43,103 nucleotides of DNA from Sulfurovum sp. (GCA_027012955.1 JALUYL010000066.1:1-43103), one strand, 5' to 3'; positions 26,267 to 34,336 are shown, numbered from the stretch's first letter. Made by a program: numbers and translations. Notes: generated from the letters alone by a model not told the origin.

Positions 26267-26860
26267 TTACGATAACTTTGGACTTAACCCTTTGTTTTGA
26301 TGTGCATAAATCACAATAGCAACAAAAACACCACCCTGCACCACACCCAAAATAACTTCAGAAATAACCGCAATCATCGCCGGAAGTGTTTGGGGTATCC
26401 AGTCTCCTGAACCCAGTGTGGTAAAGGTCACAGTTGAGATATACATAGAAGTTACAAAACCATGTGCATGAATGGCAGTAAGGTTTTCTGTGCTAAACTG
26501 CGCACTCAAATGAAAAAGAGAAAAAACATCAAATATGTTAAATACTGCCGCATAATAGACGATAGTAATAATCGTCACTTCCAGATAAAGCAGTACAATT
26601 TGTACCAATGCAAGGTGTACATGACTCTTAGTACGACTGAAAATATAGACTGCCGTGTCAAGCATAGCAAAACGTGCAATGACAATATAAAGAATATTGG
26701 CGATAAGTATCTGTGCACGATGTAACGCAAACCATTCAGGTTTAATGCTATGTAGTGCCAGTTCCAGAAGTAGTGGTATCAACACCATAGGCAAGAGTAG
26801 AAAAGCCATCTTCTCACTGTGTATAAAACGGTTCTCTCTTTGCATAAATCTTGATAACAT
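26267..26860 (-). CDS. Two-pore-helix type ion channel (K+ channel-like)
   Basis: The 197-residue protein has about five hydrophobic segments and, near the end, a pore-loop module: TTLGSGD (147-153) as selectivity filter, flanked by helices at about 95-112 and 161-185. The filter differs from the canonical TVGYGD in having Leu and Ser, so ion choice may be less strict than in K+ channels. No cytoplasmic RCK or cyclic-nucleotide domain is present. A GGAG site supports the start. Three small genes of the same direction lie just upstream and may be linked to the channel. Confidence 0.75.
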   Translation of the reverse strand: MLSRFMQRENRFIHSEKMAFLLLPMVLIPLLLELALHSIKPEWFALHRAQILIANILYIVIARFAMLDTAVYIFSRTKSHVHLALVQIVLLYLEVTIITIVYYAAVFNIFDVFSLFHLSAQFSTENLTAIHAHGFVTSMYISTVTFTTLGSGDWIPQTLPAMIAVISEVILGVVQGGVFVAIVIYAHQNKGLSPKLS

Positions 26861-26861
26861 A

Positions 26862-27182
26862 CTACTCCTTCTCTACAAGCACTCTTTCAAATGCTTTTGT
26901 TATTGTTTCAGCCTGTACAAGCCCTTCGAGAAATATCTCTCCATCCAATGTGAGTGTTGGATCTTGTACTATACCTTCTTCAACTGCTTTGAGTGTGTCG
27001 TACTCAAAAGTAAACTTGACACGTAAAGGCAGATGCTTAATCGCACAGCTCAGACGTTTGGAAAACTTTTCTGTACTTACTTTGTCTCCATATAAAATAG
27101 CATGGAAGAGCGGATATTCTGTTTTATCGGCATTGAGTATCTCACCCTCATGCATCGTATGGCATGCTTCACCCATTTGCAT
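26862..27182 (-). CDS. Small protein with thioredoxin-like C-terminus, no CXXC
   Basis: A 106-residue soluble protein. The C-terminal stretch VQDPTLTLDGEIFLEGLVQAETITKAFERVL resembles the end of glutaredoxin/thioredoxin-3 folds (a cis-Pro-like TP/DP strand, GxI, then a helix), as in the CXXC proteins at 35046 and 35309. No CXXC is present; Cys residues are at 7 and about 46. It begins with GGAG and ends two bases before the channel gene. Function is unknown. Confidence 0.55.
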   Translation of the reverse strand: MQMGEACHTMHEGEILNADKTEYPLFHAILYGDKVSTEKFSKRLSCAIKHLPLRVKFTFEYDTLKAVEEGIVQDPTLTLDGEIFLEGLVQAETITKAFERVLVEKE

Positions 27183-27199
27183 AAAATACTCCTTTTTCT

Positions 27200-27523
27200 C
27201 TATTTTATCTGATTGGCGATTTGATACAAATAATCATGCATGTCAAAATAGCCAATCATCGCTTCAAACATCATACGCCAACACAGTTCCATACACAAAA
27301 ACATGGTGACGAACATCATCCAAAAGATGATTTTTCCATTGGAAGAGAAAGAAGCATAAAACGTATGCAGTGTGTCATTGATCTTTTTTACAAAAAAGAG
27401 ATGTGCTATCAGGTAATCTTTGAACACATACAAGACAACAGGCATAAGCACCGCACCTATATAATAAAAAAATATCAATATATCCTGTGTGATAAATGTA
27501 TTGAAAGTAAGTATATCCTGCAT
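27200..27523 (-). CDS. Two-helix membrane protein, DUF4282-like
   Basis: A 107-residue protein with membrane helices at about 13-35 and 65-85 and the ending LCWRMMFEAMIGYFDMHDYLYQI. The order of two helices followed by an Arg and Glu-containing helix resembles DUF4282 proteins, but I see this by eye only. It lies between two other small genes in the operon upstream of the channel. Confidence 0.5.
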   Translation of the reverse strand: MQDILTFNTFITQDILIFFYYIGAVLMPVVLYVFKDYLIAHLFFVKKINDTLHTFYASFSSNGKIIFWMMFVTMFLCMELCWRMMFEAMIGYFDMHDYLYQIANQIK

Positions 27524-27541
27524 AAAATCCCTTTTTCATTT

Positions 27542-27781
27542 TTAATCTATATGACATTTCTTTTTGCGTATCGCTTCTATCTCTTTGACCTTTTCATCCA
27601 AATCTGTGAGCATTTCATACTGCTCACTTTTTAACATGCCATTTTGTTGCATGCGTTTTTTACGATCTTCTATGGTCTTAAGCCACTCATCTATAATTTC
27701 ATCAGAAATTGAACAATCTGTTGCCGCTTTTTTTTCATTTTCAACAACCCAATCCGCAATTTTTTTCATTACATGTATCAT
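27542..27781 (-). CDS. Small helical protein, paralogue of the 9074-9310 gene
   Basis: A 79-residue charged protein with the start VMKKIADWVVENEKKAATDC, matching the 78-residue protein at 9074 in length and first 25 residues. The rest is a charged helix (EWLKTIEDRKKRMQQ, then DLDEKVKEIEAIRKKKC) ending in Cys-His. GGAG precedes the ATG. It touches the TauE/SafE gene upstream (one base between). Function unknown; association with transporters at both loci is the main clue. Confidence 0.7.
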   Translation of the reverse strand: MIHVMKKIADWVVENEKKAATDCSISDEIIDEWLKTIEDRKKRMQQNGMLKSEQYEMLTDLDEKVKEIEAIRKKKCHID

Positions 27782-27782
27782 C

Positions 27783-28535
27783 TTACACTCCTAACAATTT
27801 ATAAATCATTTTAGCCGCGAGCAACAATAACACTACGGCAATAAGTTTTTTAACCTGTGCAGGCGTCAAACGGTAATGCATAATAAAGTCACCCACATAG
27901 CCACCGATGATTGCCGCCACTGTTACCACACCAAGAAGCACCCAGTCCATATCTACAAATGAGAGATAAGTCGCAAATGCACCCAATGTTGAAAACGGAA
28001 TCACAAAGCTGATGGCATAAGCCGCCTTTTTCGCATCAAAACCGAGTAGAATGAGCAATGGCATAATAAGTGAACCGCCCCCTACTCCAATAGTTCCCGA
28101 GATAAGTCCAACCACCGCACCAATCACATACAGCACCCATGCTTTATCATAAACCACTTTTTGTTCCCGATTGCTAAAGAGCAACAGCAGCGCACTGACA
28201 AGTAAAAATGCTACCAATATCCACTCAACAACCTCTTTTTGCACATATTGACTTAACCATGCACCAATAGGTGTCGTAATCATAATGGAAATAATAAGTG
28301 GAATAGCAAATTTTATATCTAAAACCCCGCGAAAGAAGTTCATAAATGAAGCTGTCATAGTAGAAGCGGAGTTTATGAAAAGCCCAATGGCTTTGGCTAA
28401 ATTTATAGGCATTCCCATCATAGAAAAAATGGGCACAAGCCCGATAGCCGAACCGACTCCACCCATAGAAAAGAGTGTAGAGAGCCCAAGCGTTAAAAAA
28501 AAGTAGATAGCATAGTGAATAAGTTCAGGATTCAT
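27783..28535 (-). CDS. TauE/SafE-family anion exporter
   Basis: The 250-residue membrane protein shows about eight helices in two repeats, with FSMGGVGSAIGLVPIFSMMGMPINLAKAIG and GLISGTIGVGGGSLIMPLLILLGFDAKKAAYAISF, the duplicated TauE/SafE motif. The family exports sulfite, sulfoacetate or related sulfur anions, or takes up some of them. Two rhodanese genes lie just upstream in the same direction, so a role in sulfur-compound transport beside sulfane sulfur transfer is likely. Confidence 0.88.
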   Translation of the reverse strand: MNPELIHYAIYFFLTLGLSTLFSMGGVGSAIGLVPIFSMMGMPINLAKAIGLFINSASTMTASFMNFFRGVLDIKFAIPLIISIMITTPIGAWLSQYVQKEVVEWILVAFLLVSALLLLFSNREQKVVYDKAWVLYVIGAVVGLISGTIGVGGGSLIMPLLILLGFDAKKAAYAISFVIPFSTLGAFATYLSFVDMDWVLLGVVTVAAIIGGYVGDFIMHYRLTPAQVKKLIAVVLLLLAAKMIYKLLGV

Positions 28536-28545
28536 TAGTCATCCT

Positions 28546-28908
28546 TTAAATTTTTATTTTTTTTGCCAAGCCACCTTTGAGACTGTCCATAAGCCCTAAA
28601 AGCCCACCACTGAGGTATTTTACTTCAAATCCCTGTATTGCCAGCCAGGATCGTGCCATATTGGAGCGATCCGCTTTTGGACAGGCAACGACTATGAGTT
28701 TGTCTTTTGGTAGTTCACCCAGTCTATCAGGCAACTCATTCGCAGGAATTTGCAAACCAAAATTCACCTGCCATACCTTTGTTTCCATTGGTACTCTGAT
28801 ATCAACGAATTCACACTCTTTTTTATTGTATAACTCAATAAATTCATCAATTTCTATACGCATATTGTTCATTGCACTTGGAACAATTTCTCTTGCTAAC
28901 TCATCCAT
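28546..28908 (-). CDS. Rhodanese-like sulfurtransferase domain protein
   Basis: A single rhodanese domain of 120 residues without signal peptide, with the active-site Cys C76 in VACPKADRSNMA (C77 when the track's GTG is used as start) and the usual CEFVDIRVPMET and GGLLGLMDSLKGG stretches. Such domains carry sulfur as a persulfide. I chose the ATG at 28908 over the GTG one codon before it, since both fit the GGAT ribosome site. Its neighbour upstream is a second rhodanese of the same form, with which it shares the YLTNGLLG/YLSGGLLG ending, so the pair arose by duplication. Confidence 0.82.
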   Translation of the reverse strand: MDELAREIVPSAMNNMRIEIDEFIELYNKKECEFVDIRVPMETKVWQVNFGLQIPANELPDRLGELPKDKLIVVACPKADRSNMARSWLAIQGFEVKYLSGGLLGLMDSLKGGLAKKIKI

Positions 28909-28911
28909 CAC

Positions 28912-29310
28912 TTATCCTTTAATCTTTTGTATATAATCTCTGGCTTTGTCGCCACGTAAGCCTTCCACAACACCAAGCAAACCATTTGTCAAATAGCGTG
29001 CATTAAAACCGTTCAACTTCAAATAAAGCCGTGCTATTTCCGCTCGGTCATAATGCGGACACATCGTTACAATCGTTTTACTTTTATCTATCTCAGAGAG
29101 TCGCTCAGGCAATTCATTCAGCGGAATGTGGTCTCCAAAACCGATGTGCCATGCCTCATACTCTTCATTAAAACGAATATCAATTAATTGTGCTTCACCT
29201 TTAGCGTAGAGTTCAAAAAACTCCGGCAACTGTATTTTCATATCTTTGCGTTCTTGATAATCAAAATCTTTTAAATACTTATCAAAACTTATACTATAAT
29301 CTTTCATCAT
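28912..29310 (-). CDS. Rhodanese-like sulfurtransferase domain protein (tandem copy)
   Basis: A 132-residue single rhodanese domain: QLIDIRFNEEYEAWHIG, active Cys C84 in VTMCPHYDRAEIA, and YLTNGLLGVVEGLRG at the end. The active loop CPHYDR differs from CPKADR of the downstream copy, so the two probably have different partners or substrates. It has no signal peptide and is likely cytoplasmic. The desulforubrerythrin gene lies 9 bases upstream, so all belong to one transcription unit ending in TauE/SafE. Confidence 0.82.
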   Translation of the reverse strand: MMKDYSISFDKYLKDFDYQERKDMKIQLPEFFELYAKGEAQLIDIRFNEEYEAWHIGFGDHIPLNELPERLSEIDKSKTIVTMCPHYDRAEIARLYLKLNGFNARYLTNGLLGVVEGLRGDKARDYIQKIKG

Positions 29311-29319
29311 TTACCTTTC

Positions 29320-29976
29320 TTACTTTGTTTCAACTTTACGTGAAAAGTACTCTTGTGGATGCCCACAGACAGGACATTTACCTGGTGCTTTTTTACCATA
29401 ATGTACATGTCCACACACTTCACATATCCATACCTCTTCATCATCACTTTCAAACTCATGCCCTTCACTCAGACGAGCAAGCAACTCTTTATACATCTTC
29501 TCATGTTCCACTTCTACTTGACCAATGTTCTTAAAAAGACGTGCTGCTTCACTGTGTCCTTCTTCTTTGGCTATGGCTGCAAAGTCAGGGTACATGGTCA
29601 AGTTCTCATAACTCTCTCCATTGATAGCATCTTGCAGATTGGCAAGGGTATCACCCCATGAATCTTCACTGGCATTTTGCATACGGTTATGTAGTGCCAG
29701 TTCAAGTTTTGCATGTTCTTTTTCATTGTTTGCCGCACGTTGAAAATGTGCTGCGATGTCACGATAGCCTTCTTTTTGCGCTACTTTGGCATAGTATTCA
29801 TATTTGTTACGTGCCTGAGACTCACCCGCAAAAGCTTTAAGCAAGTTCACCAAAGTAAGATCAACAGTTATCATATTCATAGCCTGTCCGCAACAGTGTA
29901 ACTCACCACCACCAACTTCCTGTACTTCTACCACATTCCCACACAACTCACATCTGTAACTTTCATGTTTTCTCAT
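29320..29976 (-). CDS. Desulforubrerythrin (desulforedoxin-rubrerythrin-rubredoxin)
   Basis: This 218-residue protein joins three iron modules: a desulforedoxin-like N-terminus with C9, C12, C28 and C29 (YRCELCG, LHCCGQAM); a ferritin-like diiron domain (about 45-165) with ESQARNKYEYYA and NNEKEHAKLEL; and a rubredoxin-like end (WICEVCGHVHYG, KCPVCGHP). C. jejuni desulforubrerythrin (Cj0012c) has the same layout and reduces hydrogen peroxide. It should protect this microaerophile from peroxide, with electrons from NADH through a reductase encoded elsewhere. A TATAAT box in the same GGCTATAATA context as the motor genes lies upstream. Confidence 0.92.
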   Translation of the reverse strand: MRKHESYRCELCGNVVEVQEVGGGELHCCGQAMNMITVDLTLVNLLKAFAGESQARNKYEYYAKVAQKEGYRDIAAHFQRAANNEKEHAKLELALHNRMQNASEDSWGDTLANLQDAINGESYENLTMYPDFAAIAKEEGHSEAARLFKNIGQVEVEHEKMYKELLARLSEGHEFESDDEEVWICEVCGHVHYGKKAPGKCPVCGHPQEYFSRKVETK

Positions 29977-30005
29977 TTTTTATCCTTTTATATTTTTATT
30001 TAACT

Positions 30006-30011
30006 ATTATA
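30006..30011 (-). promoter_or_regulatory. -10 box of the desulforubrerythrin promoter
   Basis: TATAAT on the minus strand, in the context GGCTATAATA, 30 bases before the ATG; AAGGAT follows as ribosome site. The VIT1 gene ends just upstream, so this likely starts the unit that runs through the rhodaneses. Confidence 0.45.
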
Positions 30012-30024
30012 GCCAATGTATATA

Positions 30025-30708
30025 CTAAACAGATACACCAAACATCTGTCCTACTCCTGCTGTTAGTGCCATGGCAAGTGCACCCCAGAAAGTTACTCTG
30101 AAGGCTCCTTTAAAAATGGATGCACCGCCGGCATATGCTGCCACTCCTCCAAGGAATGCCAAAAAGAAAAGAGATGCTATGGACACAGCCCATATCAGAC
30201 TATTTAAAGGCATAAACCATGCCACAAGTACAGGAAGTGCCGCTCCTACAGTAAATGTCAGTGCAGATGAAAAGGCGGCTTGCAAAGGATTTGCATTATT
30301 CACTTCAGAGATACCTATCTCATCTCTTGCATGTGCACCCAGTGCGTCATGTGCCATCAGCTGCTCGGCAACTTTATCGGCAAGCTCCGGATCCACACCT
30401 CTGGACTCATAAATATCTGCCAATTCTTTTTTCTCTGCTTCAGGTTCATTTTGTAAAGCCGCCTTTTCAAGTGCAAGGTCTGCATTCTCTGTATCTGCCT
30501 GAGAACTTACAGAAACATACTCACCTGCAGCCATAGACATAGCTCCTGCTACCAAACCTGCTACACCAGCAAGAATGACTCCCTCTTTTGTTGTATCTGC
30601 AGCAGCAATACCTACTATCAAACTTGCAGTTGATACAATCCCGTCGTTCGCACCAAGTACCGCTGCACGCAACCAACCTGTTCTATGTGATTTATGTAAT
30701 TCAGCCAT
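30025..30708 (-). CDS. VIT1/CCC1-family iron/manganese transporter
   Basis: The 227-residue protein matches the VIT/CCC1 family: GWLRAAVLGANDGIVSTASLIVG in the first helix, AGAMSMAAGEYVSVSSQADTE with the metal-binding Met and Glu residues, an acidic cytoplasmic helical hairpin (about 75-125, rich in Glu), and SALTFTVGAALPVLVAW. Members carry Fe2+ or Mn2+ out of the cytoplasm. Beside the peroxide-reducing desulforubrerythrin it would help keep free iron low. TATAAT and AAGGAA precede the gene. Confidence 0.88.
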   Translation of the reverse strand: MAELHKSHRTGWLRAAVLGANDGIVSTASLIVGIAAADTTKEGVILAGVAGLVAGAMSMAAGEYVSVSSQADTENADLALEKAALQNEPEAEKKELADIYESRGVDPELADKVAEQLMAHDALGAHARDEIGISEVNNANPLQAAFSSALTFTVGAALPVLVAWFMPLNSLIWAVSIASLFFLAFLGGVAAYAGGASIFKGAFRVTFWGALAMALTAGVGQMFGVSV

Positions 30709-30741
30709 TTTATTCCTTTGTTAAATAACTATTTATTTCTC

Positions 30742-30747
30742 ATTATA
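30742..30747 (-). promoter_or_regulatory. -10 box upstream of the VIT1 gene
   Basis: TATAAT on the minus strand, 33 bases before the ATG, in the short gap after the Tat-signal gene. AAGGAA follows 6-10 bases before the ATG. No -35 is evident. Confidence 0.4.
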
Positions 30748-30752
30748 TTAAA

Positions 30753-31718
30753 TTAAACATGATTATTCAAAATAATAGTTTCATAAAACGGTTCTACAGG
30801 ACCTTCAACGATGTATGGGAAAATTTTCATCACATCGGCTCTAAAACGAGGGTCAGTGTGAGAATTTTCATGATCATACACACTTTCCCAAACTCCATGG
30901 AAAAGGTAATGTGTTTTGTCATTTCCATCAGAAAAAGCACTCTGTAAAATTTCTGTAGCAATGGCTTTCCTGTAATGTAAGTTTTGATAAGAGCCTGGAA
31001 TTCCTACTGGAAATTTCGGATTATAATCATAATCCCCTTTTGCAGGGCGGAAAGTATTTTGTGCCACTTTTAGCAATGATGTACTTTTTTTGTTAAATAT
31101 AGCTGCATCTTTTGTAAAAATACCAACATGATTATTTACTGTTAAGTATCTGTTTGTAGGTTTGTCTTTTTGATTTTTTAAGAACTTTTGTATCTCTGAT
31201 TGTGAAATATAAATATGTTCTCTATCGCCAGCTGCAACAGTTTTATAGACACCCTCATGATAGTTTTTGCTGAGTGTTCCATATTTTGCAATAACTTTTG
31301 CAAACCATTGTGTTGTTTTCGATGCCATCAAATCTTGATAATTCTCAAAACGAATAAAAAGTGAATAAAACAGAGGCATACTCCCCTCTTTACTTGCATC
31401 AAAATAGGCAGAGCTTAAGACACCTTTTAAGGCTGTAGGGTAATTGTGTACCATTGTAGAATCACCCACCATATTTTTAAGACTTAATGATAAGAAGCCT
31501 TTTGTATGATGAAGTTTTTTCCCATACTCGGCTACATGAGCCAACATGTCATCTTTAAATTTATCTATGATACGGAATTCAAAGTATAAAGTCACTGCAC
31601 CAGAAGGCAACTTTTCACCTTTTGTAGGTTTCATCATACTTGCATTTGCCATTGCTGGCATCATAGCCATAGAACCCGCTGCCAAAGCAGCACCTTTTAA
31701 AAAATTACGTCTTTGCAT
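30753..31718 (-). CDS. Tat-exported protein, ABM-like fold, unknown function
   Basis: The 321-residue protein starts with a twin-arginine signal (RRNFLKGAALAAGSMAMMPAMANA), so it is exported folded to the periplasm. The body shows two stretches like dimeric alpha-beta barrel (ABM/EthD-type) half-folds: YFEFRIIDKFKDDMLAHVAEYG with TKGFLSLSL (about 47-90), and a later GVWESVYDHENSHTDPRFRADVMKIFP with FYETIIL (about 275-317). No metal-binding Cys cluster is evident. Tat export suggests a cofactor or a folded complex, such as haem. No redox partner is next to it. Function is not known to me. Confidence 0.6.
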   Translation of the reverse strand: MQRRNFLKGAALAAGSMAMMPAMANASMMKPTKGEKLPSGAVTLYFEFRIIDKFKDDMLAHVAEYGKKLHHTKGFLSLSLKNMVGDSTMVHNYPTALKGVLSSAYFDASKEGSMPLFYSLFIRFENYQDLMASKTTQWFAKVIAKYGTLSKNYHEGVYKTVAAGDREHIYISQSEIQKFLKNQKDKPTNRYLTVNNHVGIFTKDAAIFNKKSTSLLKVAQNTFRPAKGDYDYNPKFPVGIPGSYQNLHYRKAIATEILQSAFSDGNDKTHYLFHGVWESVYDHENSHTDPRFRADVMKIFPYIVEGPVEPFYETIILNNHV

Positions 31719-31764
31719 TTTAAATCCTTTTTATTTAGTATATAAGAAGAAGGTCAATCATCAA

Positions 31765-31784
31765 TTAACCAACTGGTTAGTTAA
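31765..31784. promoter_or_regulatory. Operator-like palindrome upstream of the Tat-signal gene
   Basis: A 20-base imperfect inverted repeat, TTAACCAAC, TG, GTTAGTTAA, with eight of nine arm positions paired, 46 bases before the ATG of the Tat-exported gene. The length and symmetry resemble sites for TetR-type repressors. No regulator gene is adjacent. Confidence 0.4.
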
Positions 31785-31896
31785 CTATATGCCTATTCTC
31801 TTTAAACTTTTCTGAAAGAGGTATAAATTGTGATATAAAATCAATAAAAAATTAAAAAAATAGTTCTACTCTTCAATATCACAGCGTATACATTTG

Positions 31897-32787
31897 TTAA
31901 TTTACAATCTCTTTATTGTCATCTCTCTCATATTCACACTGAAAGGTTGTATGTTCTATATCAAAACTATCATGTAGTTTTTTCTCTAATCTATCCATCA
32001 CCCTATTTGATACAGAAAGCACTACATCATCAAGGAAATCCAAATGTGCTTCAAGGTGAATATGGTTGTCATCAAGTTTCCATACATGCAGGTGATGTGC
32101 ATTTTTAATTTCTGGCTCTTCTTCTATAGATGAAACAATTGAATCGAGTTCTATCCCTTTTGGAGTAAACTGCATGAGTATGGCGCTACTTTCTCATACC
32201 AAACCAAAAGATGCCCATATAAGATATACAGCGACACATGCAGAAATCACAGGATCTATCCAGAAGAGTCCAAAATAGTACATCAATACGCCACCAAACA
32301 CAACAGCCACAGAAGTCATGACATCGGTTAAAAGATGCAGATAGGCTGCTTTAATGTTCATATTGTCATGGGCATCCTCTTTCACAAGTAAGACACTTGC
32401 CGCATTGAGCACAATACTTAGTGTACCCAGTCCAATCACCCATATTGAGTTAATGGCTTCAGGATGGTAAAATTTATGGAACGCTTCAATAATAAGAAAA
32501 ATTGCAATCCCTATAAGTACAGAAACATTAAAAAGTGCTGCTAAAATCTCAGCACGTTTATAGCCAAATGTTTTCGTTGCATTGTTTGGACGTGCAGCCA
32601 AACGGTTTGCAAAATAGGCGATAAAGAGTGCCAAGACATCACTAAAGTTATGCATAGCATCACTCAAGAGTGCAAGAGAACCTGACAATATACCTCCCAC
32701 AATTTGTGAGAGTGTAATAATAATATTTAAAACAATGGTAATAAAAAGATTTTTACCACTGACGTTATGATGGTGGTGTTCGCTCAT
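31897..32787 (-). pseudogene. CDF-family divalent cation exporter, broken by in-frame TGA
   Basis: The track lists two pieces that are one reading frame split by a single TGA at 32196-32194. The first part (32787 down) has the membrane domain with metal site D43, H46 and D50 (SDAMHNFSD) and HLLTDVM, and ends WASFGLV. After the TGA the frame continues ESSAILMQFTPKGIELDS and the soluble domain HAHHLHVW-type (NAHHLHVWKLDDNHIHLEAH). Family sequences have Arg, Lys or similar at the TGA position, so CGA to TGA is the simplest change. If real, the exporter lacks its regulatory C-terminus or is dead. The gene overlaps the thioredoxin gene upstream by 4 bases. Confidence 0.85.
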
Positions 32788-33197
32788 AGTTTTTCCTCTT
32801 TTTTATAATTATCCACCGCTTCTTTTAAAATATCTACAAAATATTTTCCTGTTTTACCACCTAGAAGTGTTTCTCTGAGTTTTTTTCCTTTAGCATCTAT
32901 AAATTGGAAAGTAGGTGTCGCATACGTTTCTAAATCTTTAGGCACCTTATAGGTATTGATATTCACCTTTACAGGAATAAAGGCATCATTGATATACGCA
33001 TAGACCATTTTATCAGTAAAGACTTCTTCCTCCATAAATTCACATGCACCGCATCCTGGTTTATAGATAAACAGTAATATGGGTTTATGCTCTTTTTGCG
33101 CAGCATCTATACCCTGTTTGTATGTTTTTAACCATGTGATTTCACCGGCAAAGACGACATATGTCATTAGCATAAGTAACCATAGGTATTTTTTCAT
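32784..33197 (-). CDS. Periplasmic thioredoxin-fold protein (CGAC)
   Basis: The 137-residue product has a signal peptide (1-17, MKKYLWLLMLMTYVVFA) and a thioredoxin domain with C49-G-A-C52 in LFIYKPGCGACEFMEEEVF. The cis-Pro loop is in TYATPTFQFID. SoxW-like and DsbD-gamma-like thioredoxins look like this and reduce periplasmic disulfides or cytochrome c haem-binding Cys. It lies in one run with another exported thioredoxin and CcdA, which would feed it electrons. Next gene downstream is the broken CDF exporter. Confidence 0.87.
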   Translation of the reverse strand: MKKYLWLLMLMTYVVFAGEITWLKTYKQGIDAAQKEHKPILLFIYKPGCGACEFMEEEVFTDKMVYAYINDAFIPVKVNINTYKVPKDLETYATPTFQFIDAKGKKLRETLLGGKTGKYFVDILKEAVDNYKKEEKL

Positions 33198-33218
33198 TTT
33201 TTATCCTTCATACACTCA

Positions 33219-33620
33219 TTAAAATCCATACTTCTCTAAAAGTCCATTCAATTCATCATCTTCCAAAACACCTACATGTCTATAGACCTCTTTGCCACTG
33301 GCATCGAAGATGATCTGTGTAGGTATCATCATAATTTTCATCTCTATGGCTGCTTCACGCTCTTCTTTTACATTGATAAACTTGATAACATAATCAGGAT
33401 GTGCCTCTGTAAGTGTATAGAGTTTTTTACCCATCTTACGACAGCTTCTACAGGTGTCTGAACCTACTTCAAAAAAGACAGGTTTTCCTTTACCCAAAAG
33501 TGTTTTGGCTTGTGCATAAGGTGTTTGGGCGAGCATAGGACGACCGTGCATTTCTCCTGCATCTAGCCCCAAAGTAAGCGACAATGTAAGCAATAGTGCT
33601 AATATCATATTTTTTTTCAT
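33219..33620 (-). CDS. Periplasmic thioredoxin-fold protein (CRSC)
   Basis: The 133-residue product has a signal peptide (1-21) and a thioredoxin fold with C57-R-S-C60 in FFEVGSDTCRSCRKMGKKLY and the cis-Pro in MMIPTQIIFD. The CRSC active site differs from CGAC of its neighbour, so the two are likely to have different partners. It begins 9 bases after the CcdA gene stop and should receive electrons from it. AGGAGAAAC precedes the ATG. Confidence 0.87.
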   Translation of the reverse strand: MKKNMILALLLTLSLTLGLDAGEMHGRPMLAQTPYAQAKTLLGKGKPVFFEVGSDTCRSCRKMGKKLYTLTEAHPDYVIKFINVKEEREAAIEMKIMMIPTQIIFDASGKEVYRHVGVLEDDELNGLLEKYGF

Positions 33621-33629
33621 TTGTTTCTC

Positions 33630-34331
33630 CTAAAGTTGTAAATATGCTTCATAATAAAAGTAGATACCAAATCCTACCAAAATCAGAGCAAAGCCTTTAT
33701 TGAGTGCATTAGAGAGTTTTGATACCATACTACTAGAAGTAATACTCTGTGCAAATCCAACGGATACTCCTGCTACAAGCAGTAACAAAGAGTGTCCCAG
33801 TGCAAATAGCAGTATGAGTACATATGCATAAACGTACCCACTGCTACTTGCCAATGACATAATGGCAAACAGAGGTGCAGAAGCACAAGGAGTGCTCACC
33901 ACACCAAAAATAAGCCCTATCAAAAACCCACCAAAAAGTCTGTAAGGTATCAGCTTTCTAATGAGTGCAGATTTATCTACCTCTCCTAAGAAGCCAAGTG
34001 CATACAAGGCAATGAGCATACTTGCACTTCCTGCCACAAGATATGCCCATAACGGTGCCACCGAAAAAAAGCCTCCAAATTTTGCCACAATGAATCCAAG
34101 TATGGAGAAACTCACTGCTACACCCAAAGCAAACAGTGCTGTAAATGCATACGTATAGAGTGCTTTTTTTCTTCCCTTTAAGTCTTTATTGAAAGCAACT
34201 GCACTACCTACAAGTAGAGGCACTGCCACGAGTGAACAAGGAGCTGCCGCAGTTATGCCTCCAGAGAAGAAAGCACCTGCAAAAACAAGCCAACTATCAG
34301 ACTGCATAAGGTGGGTAATAAAAGCTTCCAT
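33630..34331 (-). CDS. ccdA: CcdA-like thiol-electron carrier
   Basis: The 233-residue protein has six membrane helices with the two conserved redox Cys: C32 in ITAAAPCSLVAVPLLVG and C149 in GVVSTPCASAPLF. CcdA (the short form of DsbD) moves electrons from cytoplasmic thioredoxin to periplasmic thiol proteins. The two periplasmic thioredoxins just downstream are natural acceptors, and the FmdE-domain protein upstream is a possible client. The surrounding redox genes make this a dedicated pathway rather than the general cytochrome c one. Confidence 0.88.
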   Translation of the reverse strand: MEAFITHLMQSDSWLVFAGAFFSGGITAAAPCSLVAVPLLVGSAVAFNKDLKGRKKALYTYAFTALFALGVAVSFSILGFIVAKFGGFFSVAPLWAYLVAGSASMLIALYALGFLGEVDKSALIRKLIPYRLFGGFLIGLIFGVVSTPCASAPLFAIMSLASSSGYVYAYVLILLFALGHSLLLLVAGVSVGFAQSITSSSMVSKLSNALNKGFALILVGFGIYFYYEAYLQL

Positions 34332-34336
34332 CTTAG

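Noticed and set aside
32194-32196. TGA in the CDF gene as selenocysteine codon
   Set aside because: The site is a non-catalytic loop after the membrane domain where relatives have a charged residue, no Cys is expected there, and no SECIS-like hairpin was recognised just after it.
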